Source: Candidatus Parachristensenella avicola
GTDB lineage: Bacteria; Bacillota; Clostridia; Christensenellales; UMGS416
Assembly (NCBI GenBank): GCA_904420205.1
Contig: CAJFUN010000039.1
Span: forward strand, 62,001 to 126,000
Length of the DNA stretch: 64,000 nucleotides
Direction of reading: 5' to 3'
Every line of letters starts with the position of its first letter. Position 1 is the stretch's first letter. Shown here piece after piece: positions 44,034 to 52,146 of the stretch. The position numbers were made by a program, and so were the translations under genes. The notes beneath the pieces are model-generated. The model was not told where the DNA came from, searched no databases, and saw only the letters and a program-made list of their open reading frames with translations.

Positions 44034-45110
44034 TCAAAACCTTCCTATAAAATCCGTTGAAGCCACATCCCCCAGCGGCAGCTTGACCGGTTTTCCCGTC
44101 GCCGCAGACTGATAAATTGCCAACACCATCTCCAGTGCGCGGTGACCGGCCTTTGCGTCGATATAGGGCGCGCGGTCCTGCTCAATCGCCTCAATCATAT
44201 CAGCATAAACCGAGGTATGGCCATTACCATAGACGTTTTCCGTATGCTCAAAGAAGCCCTGCTTCAGGCGTGCGTCATGCTCGGTTTCATCTTGCATCTC
44301 CCATACGTCGATAGCGTTGCAGGATTTCCCACCCAATTTTACGGTGCCTTTCTGGCCAAACAGATACAGTGTTTCCTCCAAATTCTTAGGATAGACATTG
44401 GTCGTGCCCTCAATGGTGCCGATCGCGCCGTTCTTAAACTTGACTACGGCCATCCCCACATCCTCGCACTCCAAATAGTCATGGAACTGCTGTGCGGTCT
44501 GCGCATAAACCTCGTCTACCTCGTCGCCCATCATCCAGCGCAGCAGATCGATACCGTGAATACACTGATTCATTAGGCAGCCGCCATCCTGCGCCCAAGT
44601 ACCACGCCATGGTGCCTGCGTATAATAATCCTTGTTTCGGTTCCAACGCACATGAATGGATCCGTGGGATAAGCGGCCAAACCGTCCAGATTCCAGCGCA
44701 CGCCGCATCTCCTGTACCGACAGGTTAAACCGGTTCTGGTGGCATGCGCAGACCTTTATATGCTTTTCTTCTGCCAGCGTCACTATGCGGTCGGCATCGG
44801 CCATGCTCATGGCCATAGGCTTTTCAATAATGACATGTACGCCATGCTCAATGCAGTACAAGGCAATTTCCGCATGGAGACCACTCTCTGTCGCGATCGC
44901 TACGAAAACCGGCTTCTCCTTATCCAGCATCTCTTTATAGTCCGTATACCGATGGATGGAGCCATCCTGCTCCAGGCCATGCTTTGCCAGCACTGCCTCC
45001 ATATGTTCCGGCACAACGTCACAGACGGCTGCAATCTCCAAATGGTTGGCGACTGCCGCCTTGATATGGTTGGTGGATATACGGCCGCAGCCGATTAAGG
45101 CGTACTTCAT
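44034..45110 (-). CDS. Gfo/Idh/MocA oxidoreductase, probable UDP-GlcNAcA 3-dehydrogenase (WbpB-type)
   Basis: Protein of 358 residues: Rossmann N-domain with YALIGCGRISTNH, the family EKP motif in VIIEKPMAMS, and a C-domain with WRGTWAQDGGCLMNQCIHGIDLLRWM carrying the catalytic Lys/His area. Together with the nearby aminotransferase, acetyltransferase, 6-dehydrogenase and epimerase it completes the set that in Pseudomonas (WbpB) oxidises C3 of UDP-GlcNAc uronate. Its base composition is GC-rich like the host, although AT-rich genes lie on both sides. The assignment depends on the gene set. Confidence 0.82.
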   Translation of the reverse strand: MKYALIGCGRISTNHIKAAVANHLEIAAVCDVVPEHMEAVLAKHGLEQDGSIHRYTDYKEMLDKEKPVFVAIATESGLHAEIALYCIEHGVHVIIEKPMAMSMADADRIVTLAEEKHIKVCACHQNRFNLSVQEMRRALESGRFGRLSHGSIHVRWNRNKDYYTQAPWRGTWAQDGGCLMNQCIHGIDLLRWMMGDEVDEVYAQTAQQFHDYLECEDVGMAVVKFKNGAIGTIEGTTNVYPKNLEETLYLFGQKGTVKLGGKSCNAIDVWEMQDETEHDARLKQGFFEHTENVYGNGHTSVYADMIEAIEQDRAPYIDAKAGHRALEMVLAIYQSAATGKPVKLPLGDVASTDFIGRF

Positions 45111-45111
45111 A

Positions 45112-46224
45112 CTATTTCCCCACTTTCACTATCTTGTTATATATATCCTTATACTGCATAGCGATTGTTGACCAATTAAACCTACTCACATGCTGAACGC
45201 ACTGATTTGAAATTTCTGAATACTTATCTATAATATCGAAAATTCTTCGTACAATATCTTCAGGATCATGATCTGACACAGCATAGCCCACGGTTCCTTC
45301 TGGGAATTGGCCGTCAAATCCTTGTCCACGAGTATAAATCACCGGTACTCCTTGGCTCATCGCTTCTGCATAGACTAAACCAAAGGTTTCGGTATGCGAT
45401 GGCATAATAAAAATATCCGCTTCTCGCAAAGCGCAAAGAACCTGTTCTTTAGACAATTGTCCTAAATAAGAAATAAAAGGAGAACCTTCTGAAATGAATC
45501 GATATTTATCCTCCAGGATTTTTCCCGCTACAACTATTTCACACATAATCCCCTTGCTTCTTAAAATCTCCGCAGCTTTAAGTGTCATCTCTATATTTTT
45601 GTTGGAGCTGACTTCTCCCACATAAATTAGCCTCAGAGGCTTATTCGGTACTAATCGGGGTCTTCCCAAATTTTCGAGAAAATAATCATGAATACCATTT
45701 GGGATTATCAAACTTTTATTATAAACCACTGACTTCAGATGTTCTGGTATATAAGTTTCAATTACACTGGAACGATACTGCGGTGAAAGAAATATTATCT
45801 GTTCAGCATGTTCCATGATAGAGACACCTATTTTTCGCAAATGCACCATATAACGAAAAAAAACATTTTTATCCGTATTCCGCACTGCTATTAAATATGG
45901 CTTACCATATCTTTTATAAAGTTGATATGCGGCATAACCGCCAGAAAAAACGGTATGAGCATGTATCACGTCAACGGTATTTAAATCATAGTGCGTCCTA
46001 ATATCCTTCAAAATACGTCTCTGTTTACGAAAGAATAAAACACGATCTAATTGCGAAAAACATTGCGAAATATATACATCGTTTGGAACTAGTTCAGGTA
46101 TATCCGCATGCCTATCAATGGGCACATATACGAGATTTTGAACATCAATATCTTGCAAATGTTCAAACATATTTTGGTATAGTTTATTTCCCAAATATCC
46201 ATTTGCAATCTGCAGAACTCGCAT
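45112..46224 (-). CDS. Glycosyltransferase family 4 (AT-rich)
   Basis: GT-B glycosyltransferase of 370 residues. The N-domain has VIHAHTVFSGGYAAY and the C-domain has RLIYVGEVSSNKNIEM and the acceptor/donor region FIMPSHTETFGLVYAEAMSQGVPVI, the GT4 E-x7-E pattern. It would transfer a sugar from a nucleotide donor onto the growing lipid-linked repeat unit. AT-rich, unlike the 3-dehydrogenase gene one base downstream, so it probably has a different origin. Donor and linkage unknown. Confidence 0.88.
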   Translation of the reverse strand: MRVLQIANGYLGNKLYQNMFEHLQDIDVQNLVYVPIDRHADIPELVPNDVYISQCFSQLDRVLFFRKQRRILKDIRTHYDLNTVDVIHAHTVFSGGYAAYQLYKRYGKPYLIAVRNTDKNVFFRYMVHLRKIGVSIMEHAEQIIFLSPQYRSSVIETYIPEHLKSVVYNKSLIIPNGIHDYFLENLGRPRLVPNKPLRLIYVGEVSSNKNIEMTLKAAEILRSKGIMCEIVVAGKILEDKYRFISEGSPFISYLGQLSKEQVLCALREADIFIMPSHTETFGLVYAEAMSQGVPVIYTRGQGFDGQFPEGTVGYAVSDHDPEDIVRRIFDIIDKYSEISNQCVQHVSRFNWSTIAMQYKDIYNKIVKVGK

Positions 46225-46241
46225 GCCCTTCCTCCGTTAAA

Positions 46242-47336
46242 TTATCTATTACCATTCCACAAATATGCTTGGATCTTCTCCACAATCCGATCGGCCGAAT
46301 GGCCGTCGCCAAAGGGCTGATACGCCGGGTCAAAGGCGATGGTCGCGGCCAGCTTGGCCAGGATATCCCGCTTGTCCGGTTTGGCCAGCTGGTTGCAGCC
46401 GTCCTTCATCGTTTCCGGCCACACCACGAAATCCAGCACTGTTACGCAGGGCTTTTTAGCAAAAAACGCCTCGCGCTGCACGCCGCCGGAATCGGTGACA
46501 ATCTTCTTGGCACGGTTTACGAGGGAGATGGAGCTCTGATAACCGACGGGAAGGGTTAACATAATATTGCGGAAACCCGCCGCCTGGCAGATCCGCTGCG
46601 CCCGAGCATGGTTCCTGGGGTGTACCGGATACACGGTCGGTGCGTCCAAATCCTCCATCGCAGAGAGGATTTCTCGTAATTTCTCGTCTGTGTCAGTATT
46701 CTCCTGCCGGTGGCAGGTCATGTAATAGAAGGTTTCCGGCAGGTTTATTGGGCGGCCGTCAAAATCGGTAATCTCTTTGAGCTCTGACCCGTCCAACCGC
46801 TGGGTATAATAGCAAAATGCGTCGTACATGGGATCGCCCACAACGGCCGCAGTATGCTCCAATCCCTCCCGCCGCAAGAACTCCATGCTGGACTCGGTAC
46901 AGGGCAGGTTGATAGAAGATACGTGATCCGTTACAGTACGGTTTACCTCCTCCGGGCTTTCCAGCGTACCGAAACGATTGCCCGCTTCCACATGGCAGAT
47001 GGGGATATGCAGCTTCACCGCCGCCAGAGCCGCCGCCATGGTGGAATTGGTATCACCGAAGAGCAGCACCATATCGGGCTGCTCCTTCAGCAAAACCTCC
47101 TCGATCTTGATCAGCATCTGGCCGGTCATTTGGCCATGGGTGCCGCCGGAGATGCCGAGGTTATAATCCGGCTTAGGGATATCCATCTCCTCAAAAAACA
47201 CGTCGGACATATTGGGATCATAATGCTGTCCAGTATGAATAATGACCTCGTGAAACCGCTTGCGCAGCTGCCGGGAAACCACCGCCAGTTTGATAAACTG
47301 CGGACGGGCCCCTACCACGGAGCAGATTTTCTTCAT
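46242..47336 (-). CDS. UDP-GlcNAc 2-epimerase family enzyme, WbpI-type
   Basis: About 364 residues: VVGARPQFIKLAVV, HTGQHYD, FGDTNSTMAAALAA, HVEAGNR, DPMYDAF, TCHRQENTD and TDSGGVQREAFF are the UDP-N-acetylglucosamine 2-epimerase signatures. WecB makes UDP-ManNAc. In a locus with 6-dehydrogenase, 3-dehydrogenase, aminotransferase and acetyltransferase the WbpI reaction is more likely, i.e. epimerising UDP-GlcNAc(3NAc)A to UDP-ManNAc(3NAc)A. ATG 47336 overlaps the stop of the dehydrogenase gene as TAATG, so translation is coupled. Confidence 0.85.
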   Translation of the reverse strand: MKKICSVVGARPQFIKLAVVSRQLRKRFHEVIIHTGQHYDPNMSDVFFEEMDIPKPDYNLGISGGTHGQMTGQMLIKIEEVLLKEQPDMVLLFGDTNSTMAAALAAVKLHIPICHVEAGNRFGTLESPEEVNRTVTDHVSSINLPCTESSMEFLRREGLEHTAAVVGDPMYDAFCYYTQRLDGSELKEITDFDGRPINLPETFYYMTCHRQENTDTDEKLREILSAMEDLDAPTVYPVHPRNHARAQRICQAAGFRNIMLTLPVGYQSSISLVNRAKKIVTDSGGVQREAFFAKKPCVTVLDFVVWPETMKDGCNQLAKPDKRDILAKLAATIAFDPAYQPFGDGHSADRIVEKIQAYLWNGNR

Positions 47337-48655
47337 TACAGTACCTCGATGTTCTCGCGGTTTTTGATGTCTTTCATGACATTCTTGCAATCAAAGACCG
47401 GTACGCCGGCATCGGCCACCATCTGATAATCCACCGTCGTATGGGCGGTAGTAATGGCCACCAGGTCATATTGGGCGATCACGTCCGGGCTGATGGCGGC
47501 GATACCCTCATGCCACTGCCCGTTATGGCGGTACTTGGGCACAAAGGGGTCATAATAGCTGACCTGGGCACCGGTCTTCTCAAATTCCTCAATGACACGG
47601 ATAGCCGGGCTCTCCCGATAGTCGTCAATATCCTGCTTATAGGCCACGCCCAGCACCAACACCTTGCTGCCATTAAGCGCCTTCTTATAGCGGTTCAAGA
47701 TCTTGCCCGCGCGCTCCACCGTGTATTCCGGCATCCGGTCGTTGATCATCATGGAGGCCTCAATCATAGAAGTGTGGAACCCGTACTCGCGGGCCTTCCA
47801 GCTCAGATAATAAGGATCCAGGGGGATGCAGTGTCCGCCCAGCCCAGGGCCGGGATAAAAGGCCTGGAAGCCATAGGGCTTGGTCTTGGCGGCATCGATA
47901 ACCTCCCAGATATTGATCCCCATACGGTTGCACAGGATGGCCAGCTCATTGACCAAACCGATGTTGATGTTACGGTAAGTATTCTCCAGGATCTTCTCCA
48001 TCTCCGCTACGGCAGGGGAGGATACGGTATGGATTTCACCGTCCAAGATGGCTGAATAGACCATGGAAATAACCTCGGCCGCATCAGCTCCGATCGCACC
48101 CACTACCTTAGGCGTGTTGCTGGTCTTATAGATCTGGTTGCCAGGATCAACCCGCTCCGGCGAAAAGCCCAGGTAAAAATCCTCGCCGCAGGTAAGGCCG
48201 CTGCCTTCCTCCAGGATGGGCTTGAGCAGTTCCTCCGTGGTGCCGGGATAGGTGGTAGATTCCAGCACTACCATGGTGCCTTTCTTCAGGTATTTGGAGA
48301 TGGCTACCGTCGAGTCGCGCACATAGCTGATGTCCGGCTGCTGATGCGCATCCAGCGGGGTGGGCACGCAGATGGCGATAAAGTCCACGTCACAGATCTG
48401 GGAAAAGTCCGTGGTGGCCCGCAGCATGCCGGAATCCACCAGCTCTTTCAGGTCGGAATCTACGACATCGCCGATATAATTTTGACCGGCATTAACCATA
48501 TCCACCTTGCTCTGCTGCACATCAAAGCCTACGGTCTTAAAGCCGTGCTTCGCCTTATCCACCGCCAGCGGCAGGCCCACGTAGCCCAAGCCGCATACGC
48601 CCATCCGCAGCGTCTTATTTTGAATTTTAGCAATCAGCTCTTCCTTCATGCTCAT
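47336..48655 (-). CDS. UDP-N-acetyl-D-glucosamine 6-dehydrogenase, WbpA-type
   Basis: Protein of 439 residues of the UDP-glucose/GDP-mannose dehydrogenase family. NAD binding is at GVCGLGYVGLPLAV; ICVPTPLD and LESTTYPGTTEE are family strands; the catalytic Cys is in GPGLGGHCIPLDP; the C-domain has GVAYKQDIDDYRESP. The enzyme oxidises C6 of UDP-GlcNAc twice to the uronate, the first step of the diacetamido-mannuronate route. Its neighbours are the acetyltransferase (3-base gap) and the epimerase (1-base overlap). Confidence 0.9.
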   Translation of the reverse strand: MSMKEELIAKIQNKTLRMGVCGLGYVGLPLAVDKAKHGFKTVGFDVQQSKVDMVNAGQNYIGDVVDSDLKELVDSGMLRATTDFSQICDVDFIAICVPTPLDAHQQPDISYVRDSTVAISKYLKKGTMVVLESTTYPGTTEELLKPILEEGSGLTCGEDFYLGFSPERVDPGNQIYKTSNTPKVVGAIGADAAEVISMVYSAILDGEIHTVSSPAVAEMEKILENTYRNINIGLVNELAILCNRMGINIWEVIDAAKTKPYGFQAFYPGPGLGGHCIPLDPYYLSWKAREYGFHTSMIEASMMINDRMPEYTVERAGKILNRYKKALNGSKVLVLGVAYKQDIDDYRESPAIRVIEEFEKTGAQVSYYDPFVPKYRHNGQWHEGIAAISPDVIAQYDLVAITTAHTTVDYQMVADAGVPVFDCKNVMKDIKNRENIEVL

Positions 48656-48658
48656 GGT

Positions 48659-49240
48659 TTATCGTTCGCACTCCTTTATTTGCATGTTTTCGTCCATTCG
48701 ATATGTTTTTCCGCAAGCCGGACATATGGCCTGTCCGGCCGTGAAAGCAATCTGTTCACCGCACTGGCAGACATAGCCATGAACTTTGGCCGGGACGCCG
48801 TAAACCATAGCGTAATCCGGGACATCCCGTGTTACAACAGACCCAGCACCCACCAGCGCATAACGTCCAATATCATGTCCACAGACGATGGTGGCGTTCG
48901 CCCCGATACTGGCGCCCTTATGAATGACCGTCCTACGGTATTCGCTTTTACGCTCAATAAAGGCCCTGGGGTTAATTACGTTGGTAAATACGCAGGAGGG
49001 CCCCAGAAAAACGCCATCCTCGCAGATCACCCCCGTATAGACGGAAACGTTATTCTGAATTTTAACCCCGTCGCCCAGGATTACGCCTGGGGAAATGACC
49101 ACATTCTGGCCGATGTTGCATCCTTTTCCAATAACACATCCCTTCATAATGTGGGAAAAGTGCCAGATTTTCGTATCCGCTCCGATCTCGCAGCCTTCGT
49201 CCACATAACTGGACTCATGCACAAAATAGGCCTTGTCCAT
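48659..49240 (-). CDS. Hexapeptide-repeat acetyltransferase, WbpD-type, with zinc-ribbon tail
   Basis: About 193 residues forming a left-handed beta helix (ADTKIWHFSHIMKGCVIG, GCNIGQNVVISPGV, GKGASIG-like repeats, GAGSVVTRDVP). It would use acetyl-CoA to acetylate the 3-amino group of the UDP-sugar. The last 40 residues add VCQCGEQ and ICPACGKTY, a four-Cys zinc ribbon found in several WbpD-like enzymes. ATG 49240 overlaps the aminotransferase stop as TAATG and has GGAGG upstream. Confidence 0.87.
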   Translation of the reverse strand: MDKAYFVHESSYVDEGCEIGADTKIWHFSHIMKGCVIGKGCNIGQNVVISPGVILGDGVKIQNNVSVYTGVICEDGVFLGPSCVFTNVINPRAFIERKSEYRRTVIHKGASIGANATIVCGHDIGRYALVGAGSVVTRDVPDYAMVYGVPAKVHGYVCQCGEQIAFTAGQAICPACGKTYRMDENMQIKECER

Positions 49241-50373
49241 TACAAGGCCTCCAGCACGGCGTCGATAATCGTCTGCTGCTCGTCCGCCTCCATATAGGGG
49301 TGCATGGGCAGCGAAAGCGTCCGCGCGCAATAATCGTCGGCATGGGTATAGCGCTCCCCATAGCGGGGCTCATCCTGAAACACCGGCAGCGCATGCTGGG
49401 GCGTAGGATAATAGATCATATTGGGGATCCCCTTCTCCTTCAGGTGGGCAATGACCCGATCACGCGTGGCCGTATCCGGCGCCAGTATGGCGTACTGCGC
49501 GTAAACGGATACGCAGCCTTCCGCCACATAGGGCACAGTAAAGCGTCCGGCAAAGGCCTCGTTATACCGCTTGGCTACCTGCTGACGGGCATCAATCTCA
49601 TAGTCCTTTAACGCCTTCAGCTTGGGGAGCAGAATCGCCGCCTGGATTGTATCCAGCCGGGAATTCATGCCCACCCGAATATTGTTATATTTGCCGCCGG
49701 GACCCTTGCCGTGCACGCAGATGGACCGGCAAATATCGGCAATTTCATCGTCATCGGTAAAGACGGCGCCGCCGTCGCCATAGCAGCCCAGGGGCTTGGC
49801 CGGAAAAAAGGAAGCGATAGCAATCTGCCCGAAGCTTGAGCAGCGTTTTCCTTTATAGCTGGCGCCAAAGCTCTGCGCCGCATCCTCAATGAGCACCAGG
49901 CCGTACTTCTCGCACAGCGGCACGATGGCATCATAATCGCAGGGATTACCCAAGATATCCACAGCCACCACTGCCTTGGGCGTCAGCTTGCCCTCAGCCA
50001 GCACCGCCTTGATCTGGGCCTCTAAGCTCCGCGGGCAAAGCGTGTAGGTATCCGGCGTAATATCGCAAAATACCGGGGTAGCGCCGAACATCTTGGCCGG
50101 CTCCGTGGACGAAACGAAGGTAATGTCCGGGCAAAATACCGCATCGCCCGGGCCAATACCGTACACCATATAAGCGATCTGCAGCGCGTCTGTTCCGTTG
50201 CCGCAACTGATGCAGTGTTTCCGGCCGACAAAAGCCGCAAGCTTACCCTCCAGCTCCTTGACCTGGGGCCCGCTGATAAACTGTGCCGCGTCCACCACCT
50301 GCTGGATTCCAGCGTCGATCTCATCCTTGAGCGCACGGTACTGCGCCTTTAAGTCAATAAATTGCATACTCAT
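49240..50373 (-). CDS. DegT/DnrJ/EryC1 aminotransferase, WbpE-type
   Basis: PLP enzyme of 377 residues. MQFIDLKAQYRALKDEID and FISGPQVKELE are the family N-terminus, GNGTDALQIAY binds PLP phosphate, IEDAAQSFGA carries the PLP Asp and SFFPAKPLGCYGDGG the Schiff-base Lys. It matches the WbpE group that aminates C3 of the UDP-3-keto-GlcNAc uronate using glutamate. The start ATG overlaps the stop of the GT4 gene by four bases. Confidence 0.9.
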   Translation of the reverse strand: MSMQFIDLKAQYRALKDEIDAGIQQVVDAAQFISGPQVKELEGKLAAFVGRKHCISCGNGTDALQIAYMVYGIGPGDAVFCPDITFVSSTEPAKMFGATPVFCDITPDTYTLCPRSLEAQIKAVLAEGKLTPKAVVAVDILGNPCDYDAIVPLCEKYGLVLIEDAAQSFGASYKGKRCSSFGQIAIASFFPAKPLGCYGDGGAVFTDDDEIADICRSICVHGKGPGGKYNNIRVGMNSRLDTIQAAILLPKLKALKDYEIDARQQVAKRYNEAFAGRFTVPYVAEGCVSVYAQYAILAPDTATRDRVIAHLKEKGIPNMIYYPTPQHALPVFQDEPRYGERYTHADDYCARTLSLPMHPYMEADEQQTIIDAVLEAL

Positions 50374-51599
50374 CTACTCCCGCCTTCTATTACATCCATG
50401 AGTTTCTGCGTAAGCCGTTTGAAGTCATATTCATGGGCCGCAGCCAACGCATGATCGCAATATTCATCATATTCTGATTTGTCCATACTGGCAAAGGATT
50501 CTATGGCAGCCGCAATATTCGATGCTTCAGGGTCTTCCACCATGATACCGGCCTGATATTGTATTACAGGATTGTACCGGCAAGGGAAATCGACTACCAT
50601 CGGTTTACCCGCGGCAAAATAGTCAAAAATCTTGTTCATACTGATACCAAATCTCAATAGTTTTGTCGGGGTGTTATGCACAATATTCAAATCGGCACAG
50701 CTGACGATATAGGGAATGCAAGCTTTATCTACTTTTCCTTTGAAGCATACATTTTCAATCTTTTCGTCTGCAACCTTCTTCTTCAGCCCCAAGAACTCGT
50801 CGCCATCTCCCCATATTAGAAACTTGATCCTTCGACTTTTTACTTTTTTAGCAGCATCCAGCAGTAAGCCCAGATTGTTTACACGCCGGACTGAGCCTGT
50901 GTAAATTACTTTAAACGTATGCGGATCTAATAAATCCGAATCCTGAATGCGGTTATTTTTGCGATTATCACAAAACGATATCAAATCCACTCCATTATTG
51001 ATATGGAATACCTTCGAACGGGGAATCTCTTTCTCCCAGCCCTGTTCGATGATATAGTCGTAGCCGCCCTCCATGGTGAACACAATGGCGTCGGCCTTTT
51101 TGTAAATCCACTTCTCCAGGCGCCGCAGCAGCACCACCAGCGGATTGTTTTTTCCAGCTATCCCATAGGCTACGATGGATTCGGGCCAAAGGTCGGCAAT
51201 CTCCGCCACACCCCGGCAGCCGTACTTGCGGGCGATCCGAATACCCGCCGCACAGGACACCGGCGGCATGGAGGTAGCCACAATTGCATCCGGCCGAGGG
51301 AAACGCTTACATACGCCCGGCAACTTCCAGGCAAACTCGACCATGTTATAAATGCGGGATAAGCCGTTACCCGTATAATTGCGGCAGCGTATATATACAT
51401 AATGCACGCCGTTAACCGTTTCTTCCCGATAGGCCGCGCCGTCGGTAATCAGGTTCTGATTGGAGTTGTGCACCGTGCTGGCCGCAAAGATTGTCACCGT
51501 ATGGCCCATCTCCATCAGGTATTTGGCAAAATACGTCTGCCGGGCCAGGGGATAATACTGCGGCGGAACCGCATAGTGGTTAATCAACCAGATATTCAT
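50370..51599 (-). CDS. Glycosyltransferase family 4 (WbuB-like), first gene of the locus
   Basis: Protein of 409 residues with a WbuB/L-FucNAc-transferase-like N-terminus (INHYAVPPQYYPLARQ, MGHTVTIFAAS, AEIADLWPES). The C-domain has VIYTGSVRRVNNLGLLLDAA and SCADLNIVHN. The usual E-x7-E pair is weak (KLLRFGISMNKIFDYFAAGKPMV), as in WbuB relatives. It transfers an unidentified sugar to the repeat unit. As the promoter-proximal gene it is followed closely by all other locus genes. Confidence 0.85.
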   Translation of the reverse strand: MNIWLINHYAVPPQYYPLARQTYFAKYLMEMGHTVTIFAASTVHNSNQNLITDGAAYREETVNGVHYVYIRCRNYTGNGLSRIYNMVEFAWKLPGVCKRFPRPDAIVATSMPPVSCAAGIRIARKYGCRGVAEIADLWPESIVAYGIAGKNNPLVVLLRRLEKWIYKKADAIVFTMEGGYDYIIEQGWEKEIPRSKVFHINNGVDLISFCDNRKNNRIQDSDLLDPHTFKVIYTGSVRRVNNLGLLLDAAKKVKSRRIKFLIWGDGDEFLGLKKKVADEKIENVCFKGKVDKACIPYIVSCADLNIVHNTPTKLLRFGISMNKIFDYFAAGKPMVVDFPCRYNPVIQYQAGIMVEDPEASNIAAAIESFASMDKSEYDEYCDHALAAAHEYDFKRLTQKLMDVIEGGSR

Positions 51600-51882
51600 A
51601 TATTACATATCTCCTATAACACACGGCGGCCGGCCTGAGAATCAGCTTCGCCATTTATTAGACGAAGGGAGGCCGAAATTATTCCGCCGCCTATGGCATT
51701 TTGCAACGCAATCTTTGGTATCCAAGGATAAAATAGGATACTTCTTCCATGAAGCCAAATTCGCTATGTGCTGTCAGAAGCCCAATTATTATAGCATAGA
51801 TCATGTAGGCTTGACTATGGAAAATTCCAAATCGCATAACGATCATGCGACCTTATGCCCGCTTTGCATTATTCTTGGGTAT
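51600..51882 (-). other. Long untranslated leader of the polysaccharide operon
   Basis: About 280 bases between the likely promoter and the first gene. No intact reading frame with a ribosome site apart from that of the first gene. I found no JUMPstart-like element or clear terminator. The length leaves room for leader regulation. Confidence 0.4.
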
Positions 51883-51911
51883 ACCATAATAGTTCACATG
51901 CAAAATGTCAA
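51883..51911 (-). promoter_or_regulatory. Promoter of the polysaccharide operon
   Basis: On the minus strand TTGACA, 17-base spacer, TATGGT. It points toward the first glycosyltransferase gene about 280 bases downstream. Confidence 0.55.
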
Positions 51912-52043
51912 GCGACCTGCTGTTTTTCGGGAGATTTAAGCGCAAATAGGCCTATATCGGCCTGATAGCCGATAGCGCTTGGCTGCCAGGGGCGCCGTAA
52001 CGAGATCTGCCGAAATCCGCATCCTTTCAGGAAAAACAGCTAC

Positions 52044-52072
52044 TATACAGAAAAGCCGAAGAAGGGTATAAT
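52044..52072 (+). promoter_or_regulatory. Promoter of the pgpH-ybeY-era operon
   Basis: TATACA, 17-base spacer, perfect TATAAT, 75 bases before the pgpH start. It diverges from the polysaccharide promoter, consistent with the inserted locus having its own control. Confidence 0.5.
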
Positions 52073-52146
52073 TTGGTTAGACATAACCCATCGCCGAGGA
52101 AATAGGCAAAAAACGGCATACTGGCCGGATGAGGAAGGATGAAGAT

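Larger units (their letters stand above)
38564..51599 (-). other. Surface polysaccharide biosynthesis locus
   Basis: Eleven consecutive minus-strand genes with gaps of a few bases or overlaps, likely one operon read from about 51.9 kb toward 38.6 kb. Order of transcription: GT4, aminotransferase, acetyltransferase, UDP-GlcNAc 6-dehydrogenase, 2-epimerase, GT4, 3-dehydrogenase, polymerase, chain-length protein, flippase, FkbH-like protein. It lies between phoH and pgpH. Composition is mosaic, with 38.5-44.0 and 45.1-46.2 kb very AT-rich. No initiating phosphoglycosyl transferase, tyrosine kinase or integrase is present. Confidence 0.85.

Noticed and set aside
51715..51939. Plus-strand frame of 74 codons upstream of pgpH
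   Set aside because: It covers the promoter and leader of the opposite operon, has no ribosome site and resembles no protein.
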